Below are positions 24,087-33,346 of a stretch of DNA of 64,000 bases, piece after piece. The stretch covers positions 1-64,000 of the forward strand of contig JAVBSS010000011.1 in the NCBI GenBank assembly GCA_031556525.1. The letters are read 5' to 3'. Numbering within the stretch: the stretch's first letter is position 1; each line of letters opens with the position of its first letter. The position numbers were made by a program, and so were the translations under genes. The notes below the pieces were generated by a model. It was given only the letters and a program-made list of their open reading frames with translations, was not told the DNA's origin and ran no database searches. Source of the stretch: JAVBSN01 sp031556525 (GTDB taxonomy: Bacteria; Bacillota; Clostridia; Lachnospirales; Lachnospiraceae).

Positions 24087-24823
24087 ATGGCTAAATTATT
24101 TGATTTAGAATCTGTATGGAAGCAGATTCCAGAAATATTAAAATATCTACCAAGAACATTAGAATTAGCAATTATATCAATGATTTTAGCTATGATAGTG
24201 GGTATGCTATTGGCAATTATAAAAGAAAGAAAATACCTATACTCAAACAAATTGTTAATGTATATATATCAATTATTAGAGGAACACCAATAATAGTGCA
24301 GTTGTATATTGCATACTTTGGAATACCAATGATAAAAAAATATATTTATTTACAAAATGGATTAGAATATCAACCATCAAATACCTCAGGTATGATATAT
24401 GCAGTTATTGCTCTATCTATAAATGAATCAGCATATATTGCAGAGATTTTTAGGGGAGCTTTAGCAGCAGTAGGACCAGGTCAAGTTGAAGCTGCTAGTG
24501 CAATTGGCATGAGTTACTTACAAGCATTTCGTCGCATTATTATGCCAGAAATGTTAACTGTGGCTTTACCGGGACTTGGAAATTCATTTATTGGTTTAAT
24601 CAAGGGAACGTCTCTAGCATTCACTTGTGCAGTTGTTGAGATAACAGCACAAGGAAAAATAATTGGTGGAAGAACTTATCGTTACTTTGAAGTATATATT
24701 TCCCTAGCAATTATATATTGGATAATTACTCTAGTAACAGAAAGAATTATAAAAATGATTGAAAGAAAAATACAGATTCCAGAGCAAGTGAATGTTCTAA
24801 AAATAGAGAGCAAGGAGGCATAA
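24087..24823 (+). pseudogene. Amino-acid ABC transporter permease, frameshifted
   Basis: Two overlapping frames make up one HisM/TcyL-type permease. The first 49 codons (MAKLFDLESVWKQIPEILKY...MLLAIIKERK) are in the 24087 frame. The rest (KIPILKQIVNVYISIIRGTPIIVQLYIAYFG..., with the EAASAIGMSYLQAFRRIIMPE coupling loop) is in the frame ending at 24823. One missing A in the AAAA run at 24230-24233 explains the break. It may be a sequencing error, since the rest of the operon is intact, or a recent inactivating or phase-variable slip. Confidence 0.85.
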
Positions 24824-24827
24824 TAAT

Positions 24828-25586
24828 ATGATAAAGATTAATCACTTATCTAAGAAATTTCATGATAATGTAGTATTAGATGATATTACAATTCATATAA
24901 ATCAAGGCGATGTAGTGGGTATTATTGGACCTTCTGGCACTGGAAAATCAACCCTTTTAAGATGCGTTAATAGATTAGAAGTTCCAGAAGAAGGAACCAT
25001 AACACTAGACGATAAGGAAATATCACTATCAAAGGGAAGTAAAAAAGATATTTTAGAACTTAGAAAAAATACAGGAATGGTATTTCAAAAGTTTAACTTA
25101 TTTGAAAAGAAAACGGCACTTGAAAATGTAATGGAAGGACTTATTGTTGTACAGAAAAAATCTAAAGCAGAGGCAAGGCAGATAGCACAGGAGGAACTGG
25201 AAAGAGTAGGAATGGCTCCATGGGCAAATCACTATCCAAGACATCTATCAGGAGGACAACAACAGAGGGTTGCCATTGCTAGAGCTTTGGCAATGAAACC
25301 AGAAGTATTATTGTTGGATGAGCCGACATCTGCCCTTGATCCAGAATTAGTAGGGGAAGTTCTTGAGACTATTAAAAAAGTAGCGGCAGAAGGATATACC
25401 ATGTTACTTGTATCCCATGAGATGAATTTTGTTAGACATGTTGCAAATCGCGTGATTTTCCTTGATAATGGACATATTGTTGAGGACGGTAGTGCCACAG
25501 AAGTATTTAATAATCCTAAGAATCCAAGAATTAGAGAATTCTTTGCAAAAATGAGCTTATTAAATGAACCAGATTACAATATTTAA
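24828..25586 (+). CDS. Amino-acid ABC transporter ATP-binding protein
   Basis: This is a 252-residue polar-amino-acid ATPase of the GlnQ/TcyN type: Walker A GPSGTGKSTLLR, Q-loop MVFQKFNLFEKKTALENV, signature LSGGQQQRVAIARAL, Walker B VLLLDEPTSALDPE and H-loop SHEM. It energises uptake by the lipoprotein at 20662 and the permease at 24087. The ribosome site AAGGAGG overlaps the end of the permease gene. Confidence 0.92.
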   Translation: MIKINHLSKKFHDNVVLDDITIHINQGDVVGIIGPSGTGKSTLLRCVNRLEVPEEGTITLDDKEISLSKGSKKDILELRKNTGMVFQKFNLFEKKTALENVMEGLIVVQKKSKAEARQIAQEELERVGMAPWANHYPRHLSGGQQQRVAIARALAMKPEVLLLDEPTSALDPELVGEVLETIKKVAAEGYTMLLVSHEMNFVRHVANRVIFLDNGHIVEDGSATEVFNNPKNPRIREFFAKMSLLNEPDYNI

Positions 25587-25616
25587 GCAAAAATTATAGA
25601 AGGTAGATAACAGATT

Positions 25617-26717
25617 ATGTGGAAAGAAGAAATAATTAAAGATTTTATAAAACTAGTGACCTATGATTCCGTTAGTTTCTCAGAACGAAAGACAGCCGAT
25701 TGGATAATTACCAAATTAGAAGATATGGGAATGGAAGTATGGGAGGATCAGGCAGGTTTATTATATGGTGGAGATACTGGAAATATTTTTGCAAAACTAA
25801 AAGGAAATATAGAGGGGCCACCAATACTTTTTTCTGCTCACATGGATGTAGTTGAACCTGGAATTCATAAAAAAGCTATTGTTGAAGGAGATGGAATAAT
25901 TCACTCACAAGGAAATACTGTTCTTGGCGCAGATGATATATGTGGCATATTAGAGATAATATATGGAATATCATTGCTTCAAGAAAAGAATATTGATCAT
26001 AGAGATATAGAAGTACTATTTACAATTGCTGAAGAAGTATATGGAAAAGGTATAGAACAGTTTGATTTTAATAAGATTACAGCAAAGGAAGCCTATGTAC
26101 TTGATTTATCAGGACCAGTTGGTAGTGCAGTAAGAAAAGCACCATCAATTATTTCTTTCCAAGTTGAAGTTATGGGAAAGAGTGCTCATGCAGGATTTGA
26201 GCCAGAAAAGGGTATTCATGCTATTTCCGTTGTTAGCAATGCAATTTCACAAATTACACTAGGTCATGTGGATAATGAAACAACTTTGAATATAGGGAAG
26301 ATTCAAGGTGGGATTGCGACTAACATTGTACCGAATCTATGTACTTGTTCTGGTGAAGTAAGAAGTTATAGTCATGAAAAGGCATTGAAAGTAATTGAGA
26401 ACGTGACACAGATATTTGAAGCATCAGCTAGGGAAGTTGGAGCAACTGTTAAGGTGAAATCTGAAATACATTTAATGGCCTATGAAATTTCTGAAAGTGC
26501 TTTACCAATACAAAGATTTATTAAAGCCTGTGAATTAATAGGACTTTCTGGTGATGTAGGTTATACTTTTGGTGGTAGTGATAATAATATATTAGTGGAA
26601 AAAGGGTTAGAAGGAATTGTACTTTCATGTGGTATGTATAAAGTTCACTCTACAGAAGAGTATACAACTATAGAAGATTTGCATAAGGGAGCGGAATTAG
26701 TAGCGGCGTTAATATAA
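25617..26717 (+). CDS. M20-family metallopeptidase / deacylase
   Basis: The protein has 366 residues. Zinc ligands are visible in FSAHMDVVEPG and VLGADDICGILEI, the catalytic glutamates in TIAEEVYGKG, and YVLDLSGPVGSA follows. The dimerisation domain includes KSAHAGFEPEKGIHA. It is close to PepT-like tripeptidases, but in this operon it more likely removes an acetyl or acyl group from an amino acid, as SndA/YxeP do in Bacillus sulfur-salvage operons. The stop codon lies inside the terminator hairpin. Confidence 0.85.
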   Translation: MWKEEIIKDFIKLVTYDSVSFSERKTADWIITKLEDMGMEVWEDQAGLLYGGDTGNIFAKLKGNIEGPPILFSAHMDVVEPGIHKKAIVEGDGIIHSQGNTVLGADDICGILEIIYGISLLQEKNIDHRDIEVLFTIAEEVYGKGIEQFDFNKITAKEAYVLDLSGPVGSAVRKAPSIISFQVEVMGKSAHAGFEPEKGIHAISVVSNAISQITLGHVDNETTLNIGKIQGGIATNIVPNLCTCSGEVRSYSHEKALKVIENVTQIFEASAREVGATVKVKSEIHLMAYEISESALPIQRFIKACELIGLSGDVGYTFGGSDNNILVEKGLEGIVLSCGMYKVHSTEEYTTIEDLHKGAELVAALI

Positions 26718-26737
26718 TAGCCGCTACTTTTTTATTT
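26700..26737 (+). terminator. Terminator overlapping the end of the M20 gene
   Basis: GTAGCGGC (26700-26707) pairs with GCCGCTAC (26720-26727), followed by TTTTTTATTTT. The left arm is within the last codons of the gene. Confidence 0.88.
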
Positions 26738-26806
26738 TATGTGTATAAGAATCAGGTAATATTTGTTATAATAGAAATATTAAATATTGAGATAGGAGGG
26801 AAGAGT

Positions 26807-29284
26807 ATGGAATTACGTACCAAGGTATCCTATAGTGACGAAGTAACAAAGCGAGAATTAGAGAGCAAGCAAGTAGCCTATCAGGCAGCAGTAGAAGGCA
26901 TTGTTTTGCTTGAAAATGATGGAACACTTCCAATTAGATGTGGGAAAGTTGCACTTTATGGAGCGGGAGCAGATATGACTATCAAGGGTGGAACAGGTAG
27001 CGGTGAAGTAAATGAGCGACATAGCACTAGCATTATGGAAGGTCTTGAAAACGCTGGTTTTGAGATTACGACTAAGTCATGGATTGATGACTATAGTGTT
27101 ATGTTTAAGAGAGGTATGGAGGAGTATACCAAAGAATTTCAGAAGAAAATATTGAAAATGGATGTTGTAAATCTAATGGCTAATCCGTACAGATATCCAT
27201 TTGGTAGAGAGATAACAGAAGAAGACATTGTAAAGAGTAGTACAGATACATGTATCTATGTTGTTTCTAGGCAGGCAGGGGAAGGCACTGATCGTAAACT
27301 TGATAATAACGATAATAATCTATCTACAGTAGAAGCTGTTAATATTAAGAAGTGTGTAAAATCTTATGCTAGAACAATCATAGTTATAAATGTTGGTTCG
27401 TCATTTGATATGTCTTTCTTGGATGATATTTCAGGAATTAATGCAGTAATATTCTTCTGTCAGCAAGGAACAGAGGGTGGAACTGCTTTTGCTGACATTG
27501 TAAGTGGCAAAGTATCACCATCAGGTCGTCTTAGCGATACATGGGCAAAAAAATATGAAGATATTCCGTTTGCTCAGGAATATAGTTATCTCAATGGCAA
27601 TTTAGAAGACGAATATTATAGTGAAGGAATATATGTTGGATATCGTTATTTTGATACATTTAACGTAGAACCAAGATATGAATTCGGATATGGACTAGGA
27701 TATAGCGATTTTGAAATGTCGGTAACTGCTGTACGAGTTGAGAAGACAGGTATAAAAGTAAAAGCAAAAGTGAAGAATACAGGAAATAGATTTAGTGGCA
27801 AAGAAGTTGTTCAACTATATGTAAGTTGTCCGGAAGGCAAATTAGAGAAAGAATATCAAAAGTTAAGTGCATTTGTTAAGACAGATGAGATTAGACCACA
27901 TGAAGAAACGGAAGTAGAGATGGCTTTTGATATGACGCAGTTAGCAAGCTACGATGAAGAAAATAGCTGTTATATTCTAGAAAAGGGTAATTATATTATA
28001 AGGATTGGTAGTTCATCTAGGAAAACAAAGATATGTGCTAATATAGAGTTAAATGGAGATGTTATTATTTCTAAGCATGAGAAAATCTGCGCACCTACAG
28101 CCAATCAATTAGATAAGTTAGGTAAACTGTCTAAGCAAAATAACGATGTGAATGGTGTGGCAGAAAATCAAGGTGATGTTGTACAATTATCTATTGATAA
28201 AAATGTATTTACAACTATTAACTATAATTATGAAACACCAGATATGTACCATAGTGAAAAGATAGATAACATTATAGCTAAGTTAACTATAAAAGATATG
28301 GTTGACATAGTAGTAGGAATTGGTATGACAGGAGGCAAGAAATATTTTACTGTACCAGGGGCTGTTGGATATACAACATCAAACTTTGCTGAATTAGGAG
28401 TTCCTAACGTAGCATTAAGTGATGGACCAGCGGGGCTTAGATTACAGAAAGTATCAGCAAAGACCAAAAGTGGCAAAATCAAGATGGTTGATGCTATGAT
28501 TGACTATATAAATTATCTTCCTAAATATATGAAGAAAATGATGTTAGCTGATCCTAAGAAGCACACGTTGGTATATCAATTTACAACAGCATTTCCGGTA
28601 GAACTAGCATTAGCTCAGACATGGAATGTAGACTTGTTAGAGCAGATGGGTAGATCTGTAGGTATAGAAATGGAAGAATATGGCGTAACCTATTGGCTAG
28701 GACCTGGATTAAATATTCATAGAAATCCTCTTTGTGGTAGAAACTTTGAATATTATAGTGAAGACCCACTACTTACAGGAAAGATGGCAGCAGCAACTAT
28801 TAAGGGTGTTCAAGAAATATCAGGTAACTATGCTACACCAAAACACTTTGCAGCAAATAATCAAGAAGACAATCGTAACAAAGTATCATGTAATATGAGT
28901 GAGAGAACATTAAGAGAGATATACTTGAAAGGATTCGAGATAGCTGTAAGAGAAGGTAATACAAAAAGTATTATGACTAGCTATAATAAGATTAACGGCA
29001 CATATTCCCCTAATAATTATGATATATGCACCAAAGCTTTACGTAATGAATGGGGATTTGACGGGGTTGTTATGACGGATTGGTTTTCAACAGGAAAAAA
29101 TCTTGCTAATAACGGTCTGGCAATGCGAGCAGGCAATGATTTAATTATGCCAGGAACAGGAGCTAACAAGAAAGAAATACTAAAAGAGATTAAGAAAGGA
29201 ACGATTAGTGAATCGGATCTTGAGAGATGTTGTCGCAATGTGTTGAGAAGTGTATTAGAAAGTAGAAATGAAATTAAAGAATAG
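26807..29284 (+). CDS. GH3 glycosidase with reversed domain order, cytosolic
   Basis: From the ATG at 26807, which follows AGGAGGG, the protein has 825 residues; the open frame begins at 26741 but lacks a ribosome site there. The sandwich domain comes first (AAVEGIVLLENDGTLPI), then Fn3 (about 300-410). The TIM-barrel is last (LSDGPAGLRLQ, GRNFEYYSEDP, KHFAANNQED), with nucleophile D758 in VVMTDWFS. It has no signal or membrane segment, unlike the related enzyme at 9545. It probably cleaves imported beta-glucosides. TATAAT at 26767 is a likely -10. Confidence 0.88.
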   Translation: MELRTKVSYSDEVTKRELESKQVAYQAAVEGIVLLENDGTLPIRCGKVALYGAGADMTIKGGTGSGEVNERHSTSIMEGLENAGFEITTKSWIDDYSVMFKRGMEEYTKEFQKKILKMDVVNLMANPYRYPFGREITEEDIVKSSTDTCIYVVSRQAGEGTDRKLDNNDNNLSTVEAVNIKKCVKSYARTIIVINVGSSFDMSFLDDISGINAVIFFCQQGTEGGTAFADIVSGKVSPSGRLSDTWAKKYEDIPFAQEYSYLNGNLEDEYYSEGIYVGYRYFDTFNVEPRYEFGYGLGYSDFEMSVTAVRVEKTGIKVKAKVKNTGNRFSGKEVVQLYVSCPEGKLEKEYQKLSAFVKTDEIRPHEETEVEMAFDMTQLASYDEENSCYILEKGNYIIRIGSSSRKTKICANIELNGDVIISKHEKICAPTANQLDKLGKLSKQNNDVNGVAENQGDVVQLSIDKNVFTTINYNYETPDMYHSEKIDNIIAKLTIKDMVDIVVGIGMTGGKKYFTVPGAVGYTTSNFAELGVPNVALSDGPAGLRLQKVSAKTKSGKIKMVDAMIDYINYLPKYMKKMMLADPKKHTLVYQFTTAFPVELALAQTWNVDLLEQMGRSVGIEMEEYGVTYWLGPGLNIHRNPLCGRNFEYYSEDPLLTGKMAAATIKGVQEISGNYATPKHFAANNQEDNRNKVSCNMSERTLREIYLKGFEIAVREGNTKSIMTSYNKINGTYSPNNYDICTKALRNEWGFDGVVMTDWFSTGKNLANNGLAMRAGNDLIMPGTGANKKEILKEIKKGTISESDLERCCRNVLRSVLESRNEIKE

Positions 29285-29344
29285 CTATTAATATCACAAG
29301 AAATATGATATAATACCAATGGTTAACGTTAAGTTATATGTAAG

Positions 29345-29378
29345 AATTAGGCTATATGTTTATATAGCCTAATTTATT
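29345..29378 (+). terminator. Terminator between GH3 and the c-di-AMP cluster
   Basis: AATTAGGCTATA (29345-29356) pairs perfectly with TATAGCCTAATT (29363-29374) before TTATT. A TATAAT at 29309-29314 lies upstream of it, so it could also act as an attenuator of the next operon. Confidence 0.75.
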
Positions 29379-29407
29379 ATAAATTTATATGGACAAGAGG
29401 TGAGACC

Positions 29408-29884
29408 ATGGTTGATGAGGAAAAAGTTAAGGTTATGACCAGATTAGCTATATATGAAAAAGGTGATGGCAAGAGGGAAATTCCACTTAGCAAATATTAC
29501 AAAGGTGATTATGTAAAATACAATATTCTTAAGACTATGATTTTTGCTACGATTTCGTATTGGGTAATAGTTGCCTGTGTTGTAGTAATTAATTTAGAAG
29601 AAATACTAAAAGATATTAACAAGATTGATTATGTTGGATTGGTAACAAAATTGATTATTGGATATGCAGCTTTTCTTGTTGTATATGGGCTTGCTACAAA
29701 GATTGTGTATGGAATAAGGTATAATAAAGCAAGACCTAAGTTGATTATATATAATCATCTACTAAAAAGGCTTATTAAATTTTATGAGGATAGCGAGAAG
29801 GGCAAGTTTAGTAAGATGCCTAGTACTTTAGATTTAGATGATGGAAGAGAGGGTGGAGAAGATGACCACATTGTTGAGCGTTAA
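29408..29884 (+). CDS. Small membrane protein upstream of cdaA
   Basis: The protein has 158 residues. Two membrane helices (about 42-62 and 78-100) separate a charged N-terminus from a soluble tail ending in acidic residues. I do not recognise a family. It overlaps the next gene by 23 bp and shares its direction with the c-di-AMP genes, so a role in membrane or envelope homeostasis is possible but not shown. Confidence 0.7.
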   Translation: MVDEEKVKVMTRLAIYEKGDGKREIPLSKYYKGDYVKYNILKTMIFATISYWVIVACVVVINLEEILKDINKIDYVGLVTKLIIGYAAFLVVYGLATKIVYGIRYNKARPKLIIYNHLLKRLIKFYEDSEKGKFSKMPSTLDLDDGREGGEDDHIVER

Positions 29885-30791
29885 GGATAATATTCGTAAT
29901 TTTTTAGCTAAATATGATAGTATTACTACACCTATATTTAAGTTTTTAGTGGCATTATGCTTGTTTTGGTCATTGAATGTTAATTTCGGATATTCATCGA
30001 TTTTTAATAAGGGAGTAGTAGTGTTTTTATTATCATTATTATGTGCGTTTGTTTCAGGAAATATTATGATTCTTATTATGGGAATAGTAACAGCATTTCA
30101 TTGTTTTAGTGTTTCGTGGGATACAGCAGTAGTATTTGTAGTATTGTTTATACTAATATATTGTATGTATATTAGATTTTCCCCTAATTGTTCATATATA
30201 ATTATGGTTACTCCGTTGTTATACATATTCAAGATACACTACATTTTACCAATTATTGTCGGAATATTTGTTGGACCTGTTGGTATTGTACCAGCAATTT
30301 GTGGTGTTGTATTATATTATTTTTCTACATATGTAGAGGAAGTAGCAGCATTAATGAAGACAGCAACAGGAGAAGATGCAATTCAGGGATATTCATATAT
30401 AATAGCTGGGCTTATTGAAGATAAGAAAATGTTACTTACAATATTCGTATTTTCATTTGTTATATTGGTAACGTATTTATTATATAGAATGTCAGTTAAA
30501 TATGCTTGGTATATAGCTATTACAGTTGCAGGAATTTTAAGTATAGTATTATTCTTAATTGGTGGATTTGTAATGGAAGCTGATACTGACATTATGACAA
30601 TTATTATTGGTACAATAATAGGTACGGTTATATCATTTATAATACAGTTCTTTAAAGGTGTTGTAGATTATTCGAGAACTGAGGTCGTTCAATTTGAAGA
30701 TGATGATTATTATTACTATGTAAAGGCAGTTCCGAAGATAAAGGTTACAGCAGAGAATGTTAATGTTAAGAAAATAAGTGCTAGAAATTAG
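29862..30791 (+). CDS. Polytopic membrane protein upstream of cdaA
   Basis: The protein has 309 residues from the ATG at 29862, which follows GGTGGAG; the frame opens at 29838. About nine or ten hydrophobic helices cover residues 20-260, and the C-terminal 45 residues are soluble and tyrosine-rich (DDDYYYYVKAVPKIKV). The arrangement recalls multi-helix sensor modules, but I find no catalytic motif. It stands directly before the diadenylate cyclase gene and may be an accessory of it. Confidence 0.7.
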   Translation: MTTLLSVKDNIRNFLAKYDSITTPIFKFLVALCLFWSLNVNFGYSSIFNKGVVVFLLSLLCAFVSGNIMILIMGIVTAFHCFSVSWDTAVVFVVLFILIYCMYIRFSPNCSYIIMVTPLLYIFKIHYILPIIVGIFVGPVGIVPAICGVVLYYFSTYVEEVAALMKTATGEDAIQGYSYIIAGLIEDKKMLLTIFVFSFVILVTYLLYRMSVKYAWYIAITVAGILSIVLFLIGGFVMEADTDIMTIIIGTIIGTVISFIIQFFKGVVDYSRTEVVQFEDDDYYYYVKAVPKIKVTAENVNVKKISARN

Positions 30792-30853
30792 GTACCATAT
30801 ATAGTCAAGCATGATTATAAGTATATAAAATTTAGTGATAGAGGTGTGCTAGA

Positions 30854-31723
30854 ATGGATAAATTATTTATATTCTTGAATACACAATTTGATAGCGTATA
30901 TGTCCCAAAGATGACTATGACAGATTTAATGGAAATTATAATTATTTCTATAGGTATTTATTATGTGATAAATTGGTTTAGGACAACTAGAGCATGGGTT
31001 TTGTTAAAAGGAATATTAGTTATTCTATTCTTTGTTGCGTTAGCGGCTATATTTAAATTTAATACTATTCTATGGATTTTTAAAAACACGATTAATGTAG
31101 GAATTATTGCAATTATAATTATTTTTCAACCAGAATTTAGAAGAGCACTTGAACAATTGGGTAGCAAAGGTATAGTAGCTTCGTTGTTTAGTTTTGATGA
31201 GGAACATATTAAAAATAATAAGTTAACGGATAAGACTATTGCGGAATTAGTAAAGGCTAGTTTTGAGATGTCAAAAGTTAAAACAGGGGCATTAATAGTT
31301 GTAGAAAATCAAGTTGTATTAGGTGAATATGAGAGAACAGGAATAGGTGTTGATGCCGTTGTTAGTAGTCAACTATTACTTAACATATTTGAGCATAATA
31401 CACCATTACATGATGGAGCGGTTATAATTAGAGGAAATAGAGTTATTGCAGCTACGTGTTATTTACCACTTACGGATAGTTTGTATATAAGTAAGGACTT
31501 AGGAACAAGACATAGAGCTGGTATAGGTATTAGTGAGGTATCGGATAGTATAACAATTATAGTATCAGAAGAGACTGGGGCAGTTTCGGTTGCATACGGT
31601 GGGAATTTAGTTAGAAATTTAACGCCAGATAGTTTGAAGGAAGAATTGGCACATTTAAAGAAGACAACAAAAGAAAGCATGCGCTTTAACTTATGGAAGG
31701 GGCGTGTGAAAGATGAAAAATAG
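30854..31723 (+). CDS. cdaA: Diadenylate cyclase CdaA (c-di-AMP synthase)
   Basis: The protein has 289 residues: three N-terminal membrane helices (about 20-95) followed by a DAC domain. The catalytic motifs are intact: PLHDGAVIIRGNRV (DGA) and DLGTRHRAGIGISE (RHR), with EETGAVSVAYGGNL after them. It joins two ATP into cyclic di-AMP at the membrane, controlling potassium, osmolyte and cell-wall homeostasis. The cdaR gene overlaps its end by 11 bp. The usual third partner, glmM, is not found in the window. Confidence 0.95.
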   Translation: MDKLFIFLNTQFDSVYVPKMTMTDLMEIIIISIGIYYVINWFRTTRAWVLLKGILVILFFVALAAIFKFNTILWIFKNTINVGIIAIIIIFQPEFRRALEQLGSKGIVASLFSFDEEHIKNNKLTDKTIAELVKASFEMSKVKTGALIVVENQVVLGEYERTGIGVDAVVSSQLLLNIFEHNTPLHDGAVIIRGNRVIAATCYLPLTDSLYISKDLGTRHRAGIGISEVSDSITIIVSEETGAVSVAYGGNLVRNLTPDSLKEELAHLKKTTKESMRFNLWKGRVKDEK

Positions 31724-32939
31724 AATTTTTAAAGATTTTGGTATTAAAGTAGTATCAGTATTTTTTGCTATAATTATATGGATGTTAATTGTTAATATTG
31801 ATGATTACATAATTACAAGACAAATCAATAATATTGAAGTAGAGATAATTAATAGTGAAGCGATTACTAGTAACGATAAAGTCTTTGAAGTAGTTGAAGG
31901 AAAGTCTGTTAATATTGTTATAAAAGGTAAACGATCAGTAGTTGAATATTTGAAGAGTGGAGACTTTAAAGCTGTTGCAGATATGTCAAAATTATCAGTT
32001 ACAAATGCAGTGCAGATTGTAATCACACCTGTGGATGGATCTATAAGTAGTGATATTACAATATCATGTGTGGATAATATGATGATTGTTGAGATAGAAG
32101 ATAAGATAGAAAAACAATTACCGGTGACAGTTACAACTACAGATAAACCACATACAGATTATGCAGTTGGAGATAAGACAACATCCCCTAACATGGTAGT
32201 AGTTTCTGGTCCTGAAAGTATTGTATCCAAGTTACAAGAAGCACGAGTTGAGATTTCAGTTGATGGAGCCAAGGATGATTTTACGGAGTTAGTTGAACCG
32301 AAATTTTATGATGGAAATGGAGAGTTGGTCGAATCAACAAATATAGAATGTAATGTTAATAAAGTAGAGGTAAGTATTGAGATACTTAAAACAAAAACAG
32401 TGCGTGTAGAGTTAGATACAGTGGGAGATACTAGAGAGGGTTATGAAGTTATCTCAGTAGATTATCAGCCTACGGAGATAAAATTAGTAGGAGTAGAAGA
32501 AACACTTCAAGGTATTGATGCTATATTAATATCAGATATAGACATATCAGATTTATATGATAGTACAGAAATAGCTATTGATATATCTGACTATCTGCCA
32601 GAAGGAATTAAGATAGCAGATGGAACAGAACAAATAATGGTTAAGATTGTTATTGAAAAGTTGAAGACTATAGAGCTATCATTTGCTAAAACTGATATTA
32701 TTTTAGCAAATGATTTTGATGGGTATGAGTATGATGTTGTGGTGGATGATAATCTAATAATGCAGATTATAGGATTATCAGAAGTGGTTTCAGATATTAC
32801 GATAGAAGATATGAAACCATCAGTAGATGTCAATGGTCTTGGAGTAGGTAGTTATAGTCTTGAACTTCTGTGTGAAGAGATAGAAGGAGTCAAAGTATTA
32901 AATAATATTAATATAACGATTACAGTAAAGAAAAAATAA
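31713..32939 (+). CDS. cdaR: CdaR, YbbR-domain regulator of CdaA
   Basis: The protein has 408 residues. One N-terminal membrane helix (about 10-29, VVSVFFAIIIWMLIVNIDD) is followed by about four YbbR repeats, seen as recurring KLPVTV-like and PSVDVNGL-like strands. CdaR proteins bind CdaA at the membrane and adjust its activity. The overlap with cdaA fits a stable complex. Confidence 0.9.
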   Translation: MKNRIFKDFGIKVVSVFFAIIIWMLIVNIDDYIITRQINNIEVEIINSEAITSNDKVFEVVEGKSVNIVIKGKRSVVEYLKSGDFKAVADMSKLSVTNAVQIVITPVDGSISSDITISCVDNMMIVEIEDKIEKQLPVTVTTTDKPHTDYAVGDKTTSPNMVVVSGPESIVSKLQEARVEISVDGAKDDFTELVEPKFYDGNGELVESTNIECNVNKVEVSIEILKTKTVRVELDTVGDTREGYEVISVDYQPTEIKLVGVEETLQGIDAILISDIDISDLYDSTEIAIDISDYLPEGIKIADGTEQIMVKIVIEKLKTIELSFAKTDIILANDFDGYEYDVVVDDNLIMQIIGLSEVVSDITIEDMKPSVDVNGLGVGSYSLELLCEEIEGVKVLNNINITITVKKK

Positions 32940-32968
32940 GATGAAAATGGGTAAATAGGAGGTAAGTA

Positions 32969-33253
32969 ATGGTATCACAAAAACTTATAGTTCCTAATAG
33001 ATTGGGGTTTCACTTAAGACCAGCAGGAGAGTTGTGTAGGGAAGCTCTTAAATATAACTCTAAGGTTACGTTTAAAATTGGAGATACAACAGCTAATGCT
33101 AAAAGTGTTTTAAGTGTACTTGCAGCAAGAGTTCAATTTGAAAGTGAGATAGAACTTATTTGTGAGGGTGATGATGAGGATGCAGCAATGCTGCGATTGT
33201 CTGAATTGATAAAAGGTGGCTTAGGAGAAGATAGTATATACAATAAATATTAA
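32969..33253 (+). CDS. HPr-family phosphocarrier protein
   Basis: The protein has 94 residues, close to the normal HPr length. His15 lies in RLGFHLRPAGELC, the PTS phosphorylation site, although it reads HLRPAG instead of the common HARPA. Ser46 in NAKSVLSVLAA is the HPr kinase target. Both sites are present, so it could work in sugar phosphotransfer and carbon regulation. Its position right after cdaR is unusual and may only reflect co-transcription. It could be a second, specialised HPr. Confidence 0.85.
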   Translation: MVSQKLIVPNRLGFHLRPAGELCREALKYNSKVTFKIGDTTANAKSVLSVLAARVQFESEIELICEGDDEDAAMLRLSELIKGGLGEDSIYNKY

Positions 33254-33346
33254 ATGTTTATTAAAATATAAAATAAGTTGTATTTTTGTGCTATACTAGT
33301 AAATTAGTAACTTGGAGATGTGTTTTGAATTGAATGGAGAAGAAAA

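Noticed and set aside
24219..24240. Programmed -1 ribosomal frameshift in the permease gene
   Set aside because: No X-XXY-YYZ slippery heptamer in the right phase and no stimulatory stem downstream; a single-base indel is simpler.
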